A stretch of 64,000 nt of DNA from Perca fluviatilis (lineage: Eukaryota; Chordata; Actinopteri; Perciformes; Percidae): the NCBI RefSeq assembly GCF_010015445.1, contig NC_053133.1, forward strand, positions 930,001-994,000, written 5' to 3'. A model generated the notes under the pieces. That model made no database searches and was not told the DNA's origin. It was given only the letters and a program-made list of their open reading frames with translations. Below, in pieces: positions 46,514 through 56,789 of the stretch (positions are counted from its first letter, which is position 1; the number at the start of each line of letters is the position of its first letter). The position numbers and the translations under genes were made by a program.

Positions 46514-47115
46514 AGTCGATCACTCCGCCTTGAGATTCATAACCGGTCATGCCTATGGACACATCATTATAATTCATATGAAAGTATTGGGTGGTCTTCT
46601 CTCCAAGAAAGATGTGACACTGGTATCTCTTTATCTATAAGGCTCTAACTGCCATCTCGATCAACTACATCATCATCAACTACAGAACTTCTCTGTTACT
46701 CAAAGGGACATTATCAGACTCGCTCTGCTGACTGGCTTTTGCTTCATGTTCCACGAGCTGGGTCTGAACTTGGAAAAACTTCAGCGCACTGGACTCCTGG
46801 AACATATTACAACACTTTCTTAAAATTAACACAATTGTGCCTCTTGGACAATTTAGAAAATCTGGTTTTAAACCTGCAAACTTCTACTTGTAACTGCTTT
46901 ACATAATTGTATTTTCTTTTGCATCCCTATTATCCTAATGTATTGATCAAATAATTTTCCAATTCAGAATGTTTTTATGTCTTTCTATATTTCTTATGAT
47001 TGTACTTTCTGTGTTCTGTTTTTGTCTTTGTAATCTGACTCAATGACAATGAAAATGAGGGTTGCCCCTCAATGATCTCTTGAGGATAAATAAAGGTTGA
47101 ATGAATGAATGAATA

Positions 47116-47452
47116 CTGTGTATTGCATACCAATTTCAAACCCAGCTGTTGCCCCCTGTTACAGTCTGAATTTGCACAAGACACATTTGCACTTTAATTT
47201 GTCCAGCAGACAGAGGACTTCCGCCTGCTGAATGTATGCCAAAGGGGTCCTCAGATCATAAAAGAAAGGTTGAAATATGATGAGTCTGTAAGAAAAAAAT
47301 TCATTGATGCATAATTTAAGTTTGGAGTGTGCCGAAGGATCTTTAAAGTCTTGATTTACTTCATATTTCAGTGGCGGAATTGGATGTGTCCCTGCTGAAT
47401 GGAAAGAAATGAAAATTCGGATAAAATGTAGTGCACATAAAACACTCTAAAT
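47116..47452. other. No recognised feature
   Basis: Short spacer between the LINE tail and the hAT MITE; nothing recognised. Confidence 0.4.
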
Positions 47453-47876
47453 CAGGGTTTCTGCTTGTTTCACCAAGTCACATTTAAGACTTTTTAAGAC
47501 CATTATGAATAAAATTTAAGACCTATATCAAAACATAAAAAAGTCAGATGTCAGAGTCCGAAAACATTGTCTGAAACAATTCCCGGATTTCCTCATTGGC
47601 ATTATAGGACTGGTGTCTAGATTTGGCTGCAAAATAAGTTGCATGTTGGTCTAATTTGTAGTCCTAATACAGCAAATTATACTGAGACTAGCGACAGAAA
47701 GAACTACAACACCACAGAAAGCATTAGAGGTAGCATTACATTGACGTAGAAAAATTAAGACCTGTTGAAAATTCTTTAAGACCTAGAACACAATACTTAA
47801 GCGAATTTTGGACTTTTTAAGGCCTAACATTTTTTATTTTTAAATTTTAGACTTTTTAAGACCCCGCGGAACCCTG
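47453..47876. mobile_element. hAT MITE, 424 bp
   Basis: Left end 'cagggtttctgc' and right end 'gcggaaccctg' are inverted, with 'ttaagactttttaagacc' repeats just inside both ends. The flanks 'ctctaaat' and 'ctcaatga' do not match well, so the target duplication is lost or decayed. Non-coding. Confidence 0.75.
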
Positions 47877-48215
47877 CTCAATGACAAATGCAGTCTTAAA
47901 GTCGAGCACCATACCTCTGGAATAACCTTCCGTTATATGTCAGAGAAGCCAGCTCTATCACCACTTTTAAATCAAAACTCAAAACATTTATTTTTTCCAA
48001 ACATTATGGACCATTATTATGACTTCCTCTATCTTCTGTTTCTACCCTTGTACCACTTTTAATTCACTTTTATATATATATATACCCACAATGATTTTAA
48101 ATGTATTTTTTGTATTTTAATCCTAACTTTTACTGAATTTCCTGTTGTACAGTGTTTTGAGACCATGTTTTATGGTGATATTGCACTTGAAATAAACTTG
48201 AATTGAATTGAATTA
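47877..48215 (+). pseudogene. LINE-2-like 3' end
   Basis: A short coding remnant around 47905-48010 resembles the end of ORF2 (LWNNLP-like, TTFKSKLKTF-like residues in shifted frames). A 3' UTR with 'gtgttttgagaccatg' follows, and the tail is 'gaattgaattgaatt'. 5' truncated, as is usual for LINE insertions. Confidence 0.75.
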
Positions 48216-48324
48216 TGGTTGGTAGGTAGGTAGGTGGCAGACAGGCAGGTATGTGATACAACATCTGATTTTTAAAAACCATAGAATCTGCACTGGCTTG
48301 GTTTGATGTCTGTCTCCTGTTGAG

Positions 48325-48591
48325 CCTAGGAGCATAACAATTGCATAAAACACCTTCTAATCTGCATTTGGGTCCAAGCCTTGTCAATCCCTCGGCAATC
48401 CGTGACAGAATGATCCCACCACAAATGGACCCAGCAGTGTTCGAGCCTCTTCTTCACCCGTTGGACTCTGAGGGTGAATTCATGATTTAATTTTTTCGCG
48501 GTCTGAATGATGAGGACCCTTCCCTTGCTAGGCGCATCATGGAGGCTCGCTGGCAGGCTACTGAAAGAGAGTTTGGCTTCCCTGTCTCCAG
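48325..48591 (+). pseudogene. Possible Gypsy-type LTR element gag start
   Basis: 'tgggtccaagccttgtc' followed by 'ccgtgacagaatgatccc' looks like the end of an LTR leader, and the next codons read PQMDPAVFEPLLHPLDSEGE and, after a stop, GLNDEDPSLARRIMEARWQA, Gag-like in style. It breaks off where the Harbinger fragment begins. No LTR pair was identified, so confidence is low. Confidence 0.35.
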
Positions 48592-49470
48592 GGGTCTCAT
48601 TTATAAACGTGGTGTACGCACAAAACGGGGCTGAAAATGTGCGTACACCACTTCCCACGCAAAGGTTGTGATTTATAAAAAACAAACTTGACGTGAGAAT
48701 GTGCGGTCCTCCAAGCAAACTCTGACCCATGCGTACGCACATTTTGGAGACAAAATAAGAATTGGCGACGCAGATGGTGAGGTGGTGAACTGAAGTCAGA
48801 CTGCAGAAAGTACATGTGGGAATAATGATTAGGCTACTCTTATGTCCTATGTTTAAGTATTAATGCCTCACGCACATTTCTTCACACCATATCATGAAGA
48901 TAATTGTTCTGAGTTATAATTGTTCCATAAACACCTCCAACTCAAATCTTAAATCAAAAGTCGTTCTTAATATTTAATCGCCGCTGTCTCGTCGTCACAT
49001 TGTCCGCAATGGAGCACAGGAGGATGAGATGGCCCGACTGCATGGAATACAGGATATCATCAAATACCCTAGCATTAGATAACTGCAGAACACAGTGTAA
49101 ATAACTAAATATCTGTCTTTAAAACTGTGCAATCGTACGCCTATATCCTCGTTATCTGTCCGAACTTTAATGCTGTTCATAACAAAACCTGCATGAAGAA
49201 AAGTGTGTTTGCCTATTACATTTCGATTTCAAATTGTATCTCGGGGTGGGGGATACCACTAGTTGTTGCTGTGATTTTAGCAAGGTGTTAACAATCACAA
49301 ATTGTTGCTAAACATATAAAAACTGCGGTGAACCCGTGCGTAACGCTGCATGATGGCACTGCTGGCCCTGCAGGAGGACAGCAATGGAAGAATCAGGAGA
49401 AAAAGAGACTTCAGGGACCATGATGATGACTGGCTCATATGCTGATTTAAATTCCCTAATATAGCTGTAA
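48592..49470 (+). mobile_element. PIF/Harbinger fragment, 5' end
   Basis: Begins 'aggggtctcatttataaacg', with 'gtgtacgcac' and 'gtgcgtacacc' palindromic subterminal motifs typical of fish Harbinger ends. A transposase start lies at 49350. The 3' terminus was not found. Confidence 0.65.
49350..49460 (+). pseudogene. Harbinger (HARBI1-like) transposase N-terminal fragment
   Basis: From the ATG at 49350: MMALLALQEDSNGRIRRKRD, then FRDHDDDWLIC, a stop, and FKFPNIAV. The R-x-R-x-x-F-R-D and DDWLI-x-x-F-x-F-P spacing matches the start of HARBI1-like transposases. Only about 35 residues remain; the DDE domain is absent. Confidence 0.7.
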
Positions 49471-49729
49471 TAGTAATATAGCTGCGCTCTTGGATCTATG
49501 TACTGAATTGGGTCCAGTAGAGAGGGCAACGCACCGGAACCGTGCCATCCTGGTCCAAATACAGGTCCTCGCCACTCTGGGTGAAACCGACACTTAAAAA
49601 AATATATATATATAACCCTGCCTGCCTCCTTGCCTGCTTCCCCAGAACTTTTTTCTGTATGCACAACTACTACCTGTTTAGCAGGCACCCCCAACAGCAA
49701 GCAGTCCTTTTGAGGGGACCCACCTGGCT

Positions 49730-50293
49730 ATGTTCTCTGGGACTCGTGGAGGCCGTAGACGGAGTAAGGGAAAACATGGCTCCCAGCGCCATTCCCTGCA
49801 TCAACCTCTCGTCGGACCTGAGCTGCCCAGCGGACCTGAGCCTGGGCTGACCTGTGTACCTGAGCCTGAGCTGACCAGTGTACCTGAATCTGAGCTGATC
49901 TGTGTACCTGAGCCTGAGCTGACCTGTGAGCCTGAACTGACCAGTGTTCCAGAGCCGACCAGTGTGCTAGAACCTCCGCTGACGTGCAGTTGCCCAGAAC
50001 CTCCGCTGACGTGCAGCCACCCAGAGTCTACGTTGACTAACCTCCCAGAGTCTACGTCGCCTGACCTCCCAGAGTCTATGTCGACAGACCTAGTGTGTTT
50101 GCTTACGAGCGAACCAGTGACTTTGCTGGTCTCCGGCGCCCCAGAGACTTTCTCCGGCGCCCCAGAGACTTTGCCGGTCTTCGGTGCCCCAGAGACTTTG
50201 TCGGCGGTCCAGCCAACTCCTGCCCCCCGTGTTTTGTCGGCGGTCCGGCCGACTCCTGCCCCCTGTTTTGTCGGTGGTCTGGCCGACTCCTGA
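49730..50293 (+). CDS. ORF with tandem Pro/Glu-rich repeats, unknown
   Basis: A 187-codon open frame. After a basic start (MFSGTRGGRRRSKGKHGS) it consists of tandem units: PEPELTSV/C-type octapeptides encoded by a 24-bp DNA repeat (about 49845-49960), then PPLTC-x-x-PE, then SGAPETF/L units and PTPAP units. I do not recognise the protein. It may be a repeat-rich part of an LTR element polyprotein, given the Gag-like remnant at 48325, or simply an in-frame minisatellite. No start context or partner domain helps decide. Confidence 0.35.
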   Translation: MFSGTRGGRRRSKGKHGSQRHSLHQPLVGPELPSGPEPGLTCVPEPELTSVPESELICVPEPELTCEPELTSVPEPTSVLEPPLTCSCPEPPLTCSHPESTLTNLPESTSPDLPESMSTDLVCLLTSEPVTLLVSGAPETFSGAPETLPVFGAPETLSAVQPTPAPRVLSAVRPTPAPCFVGGLADS

Positions 50294-50329
50294 TCCTGTT
50301 GCCTTGTAGGCGGTCAAAGGCCTAGCCTT

Positions 50330-51069
50330 GTCGGAAAATTCATAGTTGCTGCTAGCCATATAGATTCTACAAACCTCTGTCGCTTCTCTTCTCTGCCTTT
50401 GGAAACCTTCAATTCTTTCAAGATCGTCTCTTGTAGCTGCTGGGTGTCTTTGTCGTCGTGGTTGTGACTCTCGTTCTCCTTCTCCTCTTCCTCGTCCTCC
50501 TCCTCGCCAGGCTCCTACCAATCCACTGCCTCTCTGTCCTCGTCCTCTCGCTCTCCCTCTTCCTCTTCCTACCGTTGAATACCGATGAGGATATCTAACA
50601 ATTCACGTACATCTAAAAATAAACTAATAAAGAATGTATCACTACTAATTAGCATAGTTCATGCTGTTTACATACTGTAACATTCATTTGTTTGTTGTGT
50701 GTCAAGTTGCTAGCTGATGCTATAGGCTATGATACAGTAGGCCTAATGGCAGACTACCCAAAAAAAAAAAAAACATAAACATGCCAACATAATTCACTTC
50801 ACACATCTTGCTCAAGGAGTAATGACTTATACATGTTCACACTAATGTTTCAATGTAGTTTGCAGTTTGTTTGAAATAAGGAACCTCATCACCCGAAAGA
50901 AAACTCGATAAAGTGCTATTGGAAGACGTGTTGTCATAGCTTCTTGGTACATAACGGCTACCGTAATTGCAACACGCATTTGAAAAAGTGAGGCGCTAGA
51001 TTGTAGAAGTTCCTACACAGTGTACCTTTAAGCGAGATCGCTGCAGTCGGAAACAAGCTACAATGTAAA
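50330..51069. other. No gene; possible MITE end
   Basis: A CT/TC-rich tract (50450-50580) is followed by AT-rich sequence. At about 51012-51033 'tacacagtgtacctttaa' resembles the end of a TTAA-type fish MITE, but no left end is seen. Confidence 0.4.
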
Positions 51070-52429
51070 TTAAAGGAGAACTCCGGGCAATTTTTACGTT
51101 AATCTTTATCGCTATATGTATATGAGTACTGTCGATAGCAAAAAACGAGCCAAATCGGTGCTTAGCAACGCGTCCCCTCGTTGGCTTTGTTTCTTTTTTT
51201 TTTTTCCTCTTTTTTTTTTAAAGGGTTTTTTTGGGCCCCTCGCAGCAGGCATAAGATAAAGAGTGTCTTTGTGCCTCTTAACAGACACAAAACGCAATTA
51301 AAATGTCTGTGCAACATGAACAGGGCCCTTACATGACAACAAGATGCGTTTAGCAACTTAGCCATTGTTTAAATTCACCTACCCTCTTAGCTGCTAGCTG
51401 CCGTCTGAGATGAGTGAGTGTGTTCAGCCAGGCTCGGTAATAATCATCACGCAGCAGTTCCATGTGTATTTGTAGCATATATATCCATTTTGTGTGCTGT
51501 AGTTGGTGAATATGAGTCTCTGCAGTGGCGAATTGCGTGGTAGTTTCTTTAGCCAGGCTGCAGCCCCGACCGGGAATCCTTCTACTTCCCTCCGCCCCTT
51601 GCCTGCGCTGCCGACAACAATCCACAGGCTCGGCTCAGGTGGATGTCCTCCAGAGGACAGTTCATGCTTTCACGGTGAAATTTTGAAGTTTATTCCCCCC
51701 TCATAAATAGGTAATTGAGCACTGAAGTGATCCTATAAGTGACTATGTAACTACACAACCCAGTCTCAAGGCAGTTCGTGTAAATGTATACGTTATTCTT
51801 AATCTATTGATACGTGTTCACGGAGACGTTTTTCTCGTTTTTTACGTGTAACTGTTACGTTATTTTCTCGGGGAAAGGACGCGAGGCTTGGGAAAGGACG
51901 CCCTGGCCTCGCCCCGGGTGAAAGTCCTGTGTTGTTTGAGGCGATCACGCCGCCCAAACAATGGTACGGGCCGCACCATCGGGAAAATGAGGCGCCACAC
52001 GCCGCCAAAAACAAGCACGGGCCCCACTCGCGAGGGCACGGGAAATGAAACGCCACAATAACGGGACGGTTGGGTTATAAAAAAAAGAACGGGGAAATGA
52101 ACCGTCAAACGGGACATGCCGCAAAGAACGGCAAACGCGCGGGACAAAGGTACTGCCACACGCGGGCGCGATCCCCGTCTCCGGGGTGAAATTCTTGTGT
52201 TGTTTGACCCATCCACCACCCCACCAACCTCCTATCGCGGATTTTCGGCTTTTATATTACTCCCTACAATTTCGCTCTGCGATGTTAAATGGCATGCTTC
52301 CTGATATTACATTGGTTCACATTTTCGTGTTGTCCACCACGTAAAAAACGACAAAAAACGTCTCTGTGAACACGTAACAATAGATTCAAATAACGTCACA
52401 TTTACACGAACTTCCATGAGACCGGGCTG

Positions 52430-52703
52430 AACTACATGGAAACAGACCAAATGATGCCTGTTTCTGTATAATACTATTACGAATAGCGCGACCGAAAGAT
52501 TAGCTCTAGCTCCATAGTTACGTTACTCCAAGCTTCTTCCCTTGTGAACACCTCCGTTCTTCACTCTTTACACACTACGCTCCGTTGTTTACCTTTTCCT
52601 GCTACAACTGAATTCCCACGGGCTTCAGCGCAAGGCTACAGCCTTCTGTAATGCTAGTTACTTTACAAGAAACAGGCATCATTTGGTCTGTTTCCATGTA
52701 GTT
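52430..52703. mobile_element. Short hairpin-ended insert in the right arm
   Basis: 36-bp perfect inverted ends: 'aactacatggaaacagacca' and onward at 52430-52465, with the complement at 52668-52703. The matching place in the left arm (about 51748-51765) has no such insert. Non-coding interior of about 200 bp. The outermost bases may belong partly to the arm or a target duplication. Confidence 0.75.
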
Positions 52704-53053
52704 ACATAGTCTCTGATATGATCATAACCACTACAGTGCTCAATTACCTATTTTTGAGGGGGGAATAAACTTCAATATTTCGCCGTGGAAAGCATGAACT
52801 GTCCTCTGGAGGACATCCACCAGACCAGCGGGCTTCGTGGATTGTTGTCGGCAGCGCAGGCGAGGGAGGCGGGGAGGAAGTAGAAGGATGCCCGGTCGGG
52901 GCTGCTAGCCTGGCTAAGGAAACTACCACACAATTCGCCACTGCAGAGACTCATATTCACCAACGACAGCACACAAAATGGATATATATGCTACAAATAC
53001 ACATGGAACTGCTGCGTGATGATTATTACCGGAGCCTGGCTGAACACACTCAC

Positions 53054-53526
53054 GGTACAGATCCACTTTTGCGACACGACTGTCGGGTGGTGTCGCGACG
53101 TCATATAGCCATGGTTGATGCTCCACGCCCCTAACCAGCAGCTGATTGGACGAACGCGTGACGTGGGTGTGGCTACTCGAGAATTTCAACAGAGTGTCAT
53201 GGCGGCTCGTTGAGAATACGATCTCGTATTTTACAAAAATAGTTCACCGAAATGTGTTTCTGAAAACATTTTAAGCGAGAAATAGGCCATGCAGTTGCTG
53301 AATATGTCTTCATTTCAGATCAACAAAGGTCAGTTTGAAAGATTTTTGTCTACTTCTACTGGATAGTCGCGTCGCGTTCAACGCGATTCATTTGCATAAA
53401 GGTGGGCATCGGCAAGCTTTTTGACGCGCAGCATTTTTTCAAATGTAGCGCTGCCTTCGTCACCCATAGGAATAGAGCGGGGCGCGACGCGACAGAAGCG
53501 TCGCACGGACAAGTGGATCTGCACCG
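53054..53526. mobile_element. Inverted-repeat insert in the right arm, about 0.47 kb
   Basis: Ends 'ggtacagatccactt' and 'aagtggatctgcacc' are inverted, with CG-rich 'gtcgcgacg' and 'gcgacgcgac' just inside. 'tcac' is duplicated outside (53050-53053 and 53527-53530). The left arm supplies the empty site: its complement reads straight through 'cacactcactcatc'. Class unknown; a 4-bp duplication would fit few known superfamilies. Confidence 0.8.
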
Positions 53527-54270
53527 TCACTCATCCCAGACGGCAGCTAGCAGCTAAGAGGGTAGGTGAATTTAAACAATGGCTAAGTTGCTAAACGCAT
53601 CTTGTTGTCATGTAAGGGCCCTGTTCATGTTGCACAGACATTTTAATTGCATTTTGTGTCTGTTAAGACGCACAAAGACACTCTTTATCTTATGCCCCCA
53701 TAACTGCCGTTTTAGCTGCAGCAGCTCTGTGTTGCTAGCACCGATTCAGCTCGTTTTTTTTGCTATCGACAGTACATACATATACATATAGCGATCAAGA
53801 TTAACGTAAAAATTGCCCGGAGTTCTCCTTTAATAGGACAATTGTCCAGCTTGTATTTACCTTCACAGAAGTGCTCGTTTTGCTACTGACAGGCTCAGAT
53901 TAATATTCTAAGTGTCTGACAACATTATGGAAAGGATTTCTAAGGATGTCGACCTTTCTGTTAAAGAGTACGATTTTTTTTAAACACAAAAACATTCGCT
54001 AAAACCACCAGACTCCATGTAAATAAACAGTAATTTTAGTATCGTAAAATACACTTTATTCAAAGTTGACAGAAACTAAATACAACTATGAAAAGCTGTT
54101 TTGGGTAGTCTTTCCACTTTTCCAACCATCACAAGTCTAGTTTTGGTTGAAATAAACACCTAGTTTACAGATTTACATGTGAAAATATGTTGGCTCTATA
54201 CATGCTAAAAGTATTGTTTTTTAATGGAGTCTGGTGAGTTTAGCGCTAGCAACTTCAGAGCTGTTTCTGG

Positions 54271-56150
54271 TAGGGTGACCAGACGTCCCGAAAAATTCGG
54301 GACAGTCCCGAAATCCAAGCAGTTGTCCCGAATACTGAATCCTGCCCTAATTGTCCCGAAAAGTCTCAAAAGCAGACTCTCGAGTATTTATTTTTTTTTT
54401 GTTATAGTCTGATAGAACATTAAAAAAAACTCATTCATGGTGATTGCGTCGTCCTGCAGCCAGCTCCCGTCAGCTGCTCATTGGCTGCAAGTTGCAACAG
54501 TACGTATAGGCAGCTATAGGCGCGAATTTTCATTCATTAATTTTTTAAATGGAGGCACAGGCTGGTGTCCCGGGACCCGATCAAGATCAACATGAGGCTA
54601 AAAAGCAAAAAAGTCTCTGCAGGTACCGGGAGGTCCGACGTCAGGCTGCATGCTAGCAGCAAACTACATATAACTAACAGCACAACTGTACAGACCAACA
54701 CTTTGGTCTCATCGTTCTTTAAGCGGGAGGATGACTCCATGTATAATAAAATAGCTGCTGCTGAGCTGACATCTGTGTTCCACTCTGTGACCCACCAACA
54801 GTCATACAGATCGCTTGACTGACTATGAAGTTAACGCCCAAACTGTACTCTGACTCGGCTATAGCTAATCACATCTGCTGTGGTCGCACAAAAGCAGAAG
54901 CACTTCACAAACATACTGGCACCTCTCGCGTCTGACTTGTCCCAGAGCCTTGAGTCAAAAGACATGGATTTTTCCATTGCAACTGATGCCTCTAATAAAG
55001 GCAATGTGAAAACATTCCCCATCTCTGTAAGATTCTGGACCCCCGAACAAGGCATCCAAAACAGGGTTCTGGATTTCTTTGAACAGGCAGCCGAGAGCGC
55101 AGATGCTGTCACAGCAACCTTACTGCAGAAGCTAGTGGAACACAAACTCAGCATTTATAATGTCTCGGCCTTCTCAGCTGACAGTGTAGCTGTCAATTAC
55201 GGCAGAAAACACTACATTTATCAAAATCTAAAACCACACAAAAGCAAGATCCTGCCTGCAAACTGCCCAGCTCACGTAATACAAAATGCAGTAAAACGTG
55301 CCAGCAATGTACTGAAAACAGATGTCGAGTCTATAGTGATTAAATCATTCAATCATTTCAGCTTTTCTGCCAAGAGAGTTGCCACCCTCAAAGAAATGTT
55401 TGAATTTGCTGACATGGAGTACCTTACCTTGTTGCGCCATGTCCCGACACGCTGGTTGAGCCTACTCCCTGCAATTGACAGACTTATCAACACCTGGCCA
55501 GCTGTGCAGAGCTACTTCTTGTCGCTGGGAGGCGAAGAGTGCCCCTGTGTCATCTGGGATGTGCTCCAGGGTAACGAGCATAGAGAGGAAGACAAATGCA
55601 GCGAGCTGGAGGCCACTCTCTTCTTCTTGCAAAATATTCTAAAGATTTTCTCTGGTGCTGTGCTGAGTCTTGAGAGTGGCAGTCTCACCTCAGTTGAAGT
55701 GTATGCGCTGATGAACGGCCTCCAAACCAAACTCCAGCAGCACAAAAAGATGCTTTCTTCGGAGCAAAAGTTGACCATGTCTTCGCCTCCTCTGTTACTC
55801 TGAGGGTTGAAAGGCTCCGTGGAGAATTCATCAGCTTCTGATACCGCGGAGCAATACCTTGAGAAATGGTCCAACTTCTCCGAAACTGGGCACCTGTTCA
55901 ACATCCAGTGTTTAACCTCAAGGAAAAACAAGACATCAGCTACCGGCAATTGACCACAGCTGTATCCGCCCTTCAGATGGCTGAGGGTCTCGACACTTCA
56001 ACGGTTTATCATTAAAGTTAATCCCACGGCAAGACCACCAGCAGCATGCTACTACTAACGATAGCCTCTGTTGACGCTGTCATGCACGCGGCACAAGACT
56101 TCACGGGGGAAGAGCTGGAGGCCATTGATCTGTGTACCCTGTAAAAAATG
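54271..56150 (+). mobile_element. hAT element relic, borders approximate
   Basis: The left side begins 'tagggtgaccagacgtcccg', a sequence I associate with ZBED-type hAT element ends, followed by repeated 'gtcccgaa' motifs. Coding starts at 54549. The right terminus is not identified. Confidence 0.6.
54549..56150 (+). pseudogene. hAT transposase pseudogene
   Basis: The N-terminal piece from the ATG at 54549 (MEAQAGVPGPDQDQHEAKKQ, ending CRYRE) loses its zinc finger by deletion and shifts frame to a KLHITNSTTVQTNTLVSSFF segment. After another shift near 54890 an uninterrupted 307-codon frame (54880-55803) carries the hAT core: DASNKG with the first Asp, SAFSADS with the second, NCPAHVIQNA, then RHVPTRWLSL. 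It ends prematurely at 55801-55803; downstream frames (LRGEFISF, QYLEKWSNFSE) continue in part but the C-terminal dimerisation region is not recognisable. Inactive as it stands. Confidence 0.85.
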
Positions 56151-56243
56151 ACTGTTGATTGGGAAAAAAAATTGATTTGGGTTTTATCTACCTGGGCGGT
56201 GTGCCAAAATAGAGCCTATGTATGGGAAAAACTTCTTTAGTAT

Positions 56244-56672
56244 CCAGGGTATACGTGCATGTATACACGTTAACCGGGGTAAACTCGGGTTACGCGTCTG
56301 TGCATGCTTTGTAGGTTATAACTGCCCATCCCCACTCAGCTGCAGTGGGTTTTAACCTGGGAATAGAAGAGAGCAGTTGGAAGCAACGGCACAAAAAACA
56401 GTAAAAACACAAGATAAGTAAGGCATAGAGAATGTACGAAATGTATTGCGCTGAAAAGTCGTCCATGTTCTCCACACTTTCCAATCTGTTGTGATTTTGA
56501 CAAAGGTCAACCAGAAGAAAAAGCCTTGATACGACCAGTTGTACATTGGCAGAGTGCCACGTACTGTATTAGAGTTAGATATACCCGTCATTCTTCCCAG
56601 CTCACGGGGAAAACTGGCATAACCAGGTTATTTACTTAACCGGGGTAAGACTGTGCATGTAAACCCACTATC
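56244..56672. repeat. Decayed inverted-repeat element
   Basis: 'gtgcatgtatacacgttaac' plus 'cggggtaa' at the left is inverted at the right as 'ttaaccggggtaagactgtg' plus 'catgtaaaccc'. Related in style to the 'gtttacatg' ends of 8478-9252. No target duplication identified. Confidence 0.5.
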
Positions 56673-56705
56673 AACCATTTTCAGTGGGACTATTCAGTCG
56701 CAAGG

Positions 56706-56760
56706 AAAAGTTTGGCTGTTGGTCATAAAGAGTCGTTATGACCAACAGCCAAACCTTTTA
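56706..56760. repeat. Tight hairpin sequence
   Basis: 'gtttggctgttggtcataa', a 7-base loop 'agagtcg', then the exact complement 'ttatgaccaacagccaaac'; flanking bases extend the stem with one bulge. Stem of at least 19 bp. Confidence 0.85.
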
Positions 56761-56789
56761 CACTGGTAAGTCATTATGAAAGACTTCCC

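Larger units (their letters stand above)
44930..47115 (+). pseudogene. LINE ORF2 C-terminal region split by a DNA element
   Basis: Before the insertion, 44930-45022 encodes KSRYGDVIYRPASSSILKSL followed by DSVY. After it, from about 46522, the same protein resumes with SALRFITGHAYG, then in shifting frames KVLGWSSLQE, WYLFIYKALTAISINYI, ADWLLLHVPRAGSELGKTS and LENLVLNLQTSTCNCF. A 3' UTR follows, ending 'gaggataaataaaggttgaa' and (TGAA)n at about 47095-47115. It is a 5'-truncated Jockey-type LINE. Because the reading frame lines up across the insert, the LINE is older than the element at 45023-46513. Confidence 0.85.
51074..53829. mobile_element. Large foldback element with TTAA ends, 2.76 kb
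   Basis: Starts 'aggagaactccgggcaattt' and ends with its complement, with TTAA directly outside (51070-51073 and 53830-53833). The two arms (51074 to about 51845, and about 52335 to 53829) are inverted copies along their whole length, for example 'agggccc' to 'aacaagatgcgtttagcaac', the 'ctagctgccgtctg' block and the 'tgtcctccagaggacagttc' block. The right arm is longer only because it holds two insertions (52430-52703 and 53054-53526). A GC-rich centre of about 0.5 kb separates the arms. No transposase is recognised. TTAA ends suggest a piggyBac- or Kolobok-type mobiliser; that is inference. Confidence 0.85.

Noticed and set aside
51860..52330. GC-rich centre of the foldback as an rRNA gene piece
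   Set aside because: I could not match it to any conserved rRNA segment by eye; the GC-richness alone is not evidence.
54880..55803. Domesticated hAT-derived host gene
   Set aside because: The 307-codon frame is long, but the zinc finger is deleted, upstream and downstream parts are frameshifted, and the dimerisation end is missing.
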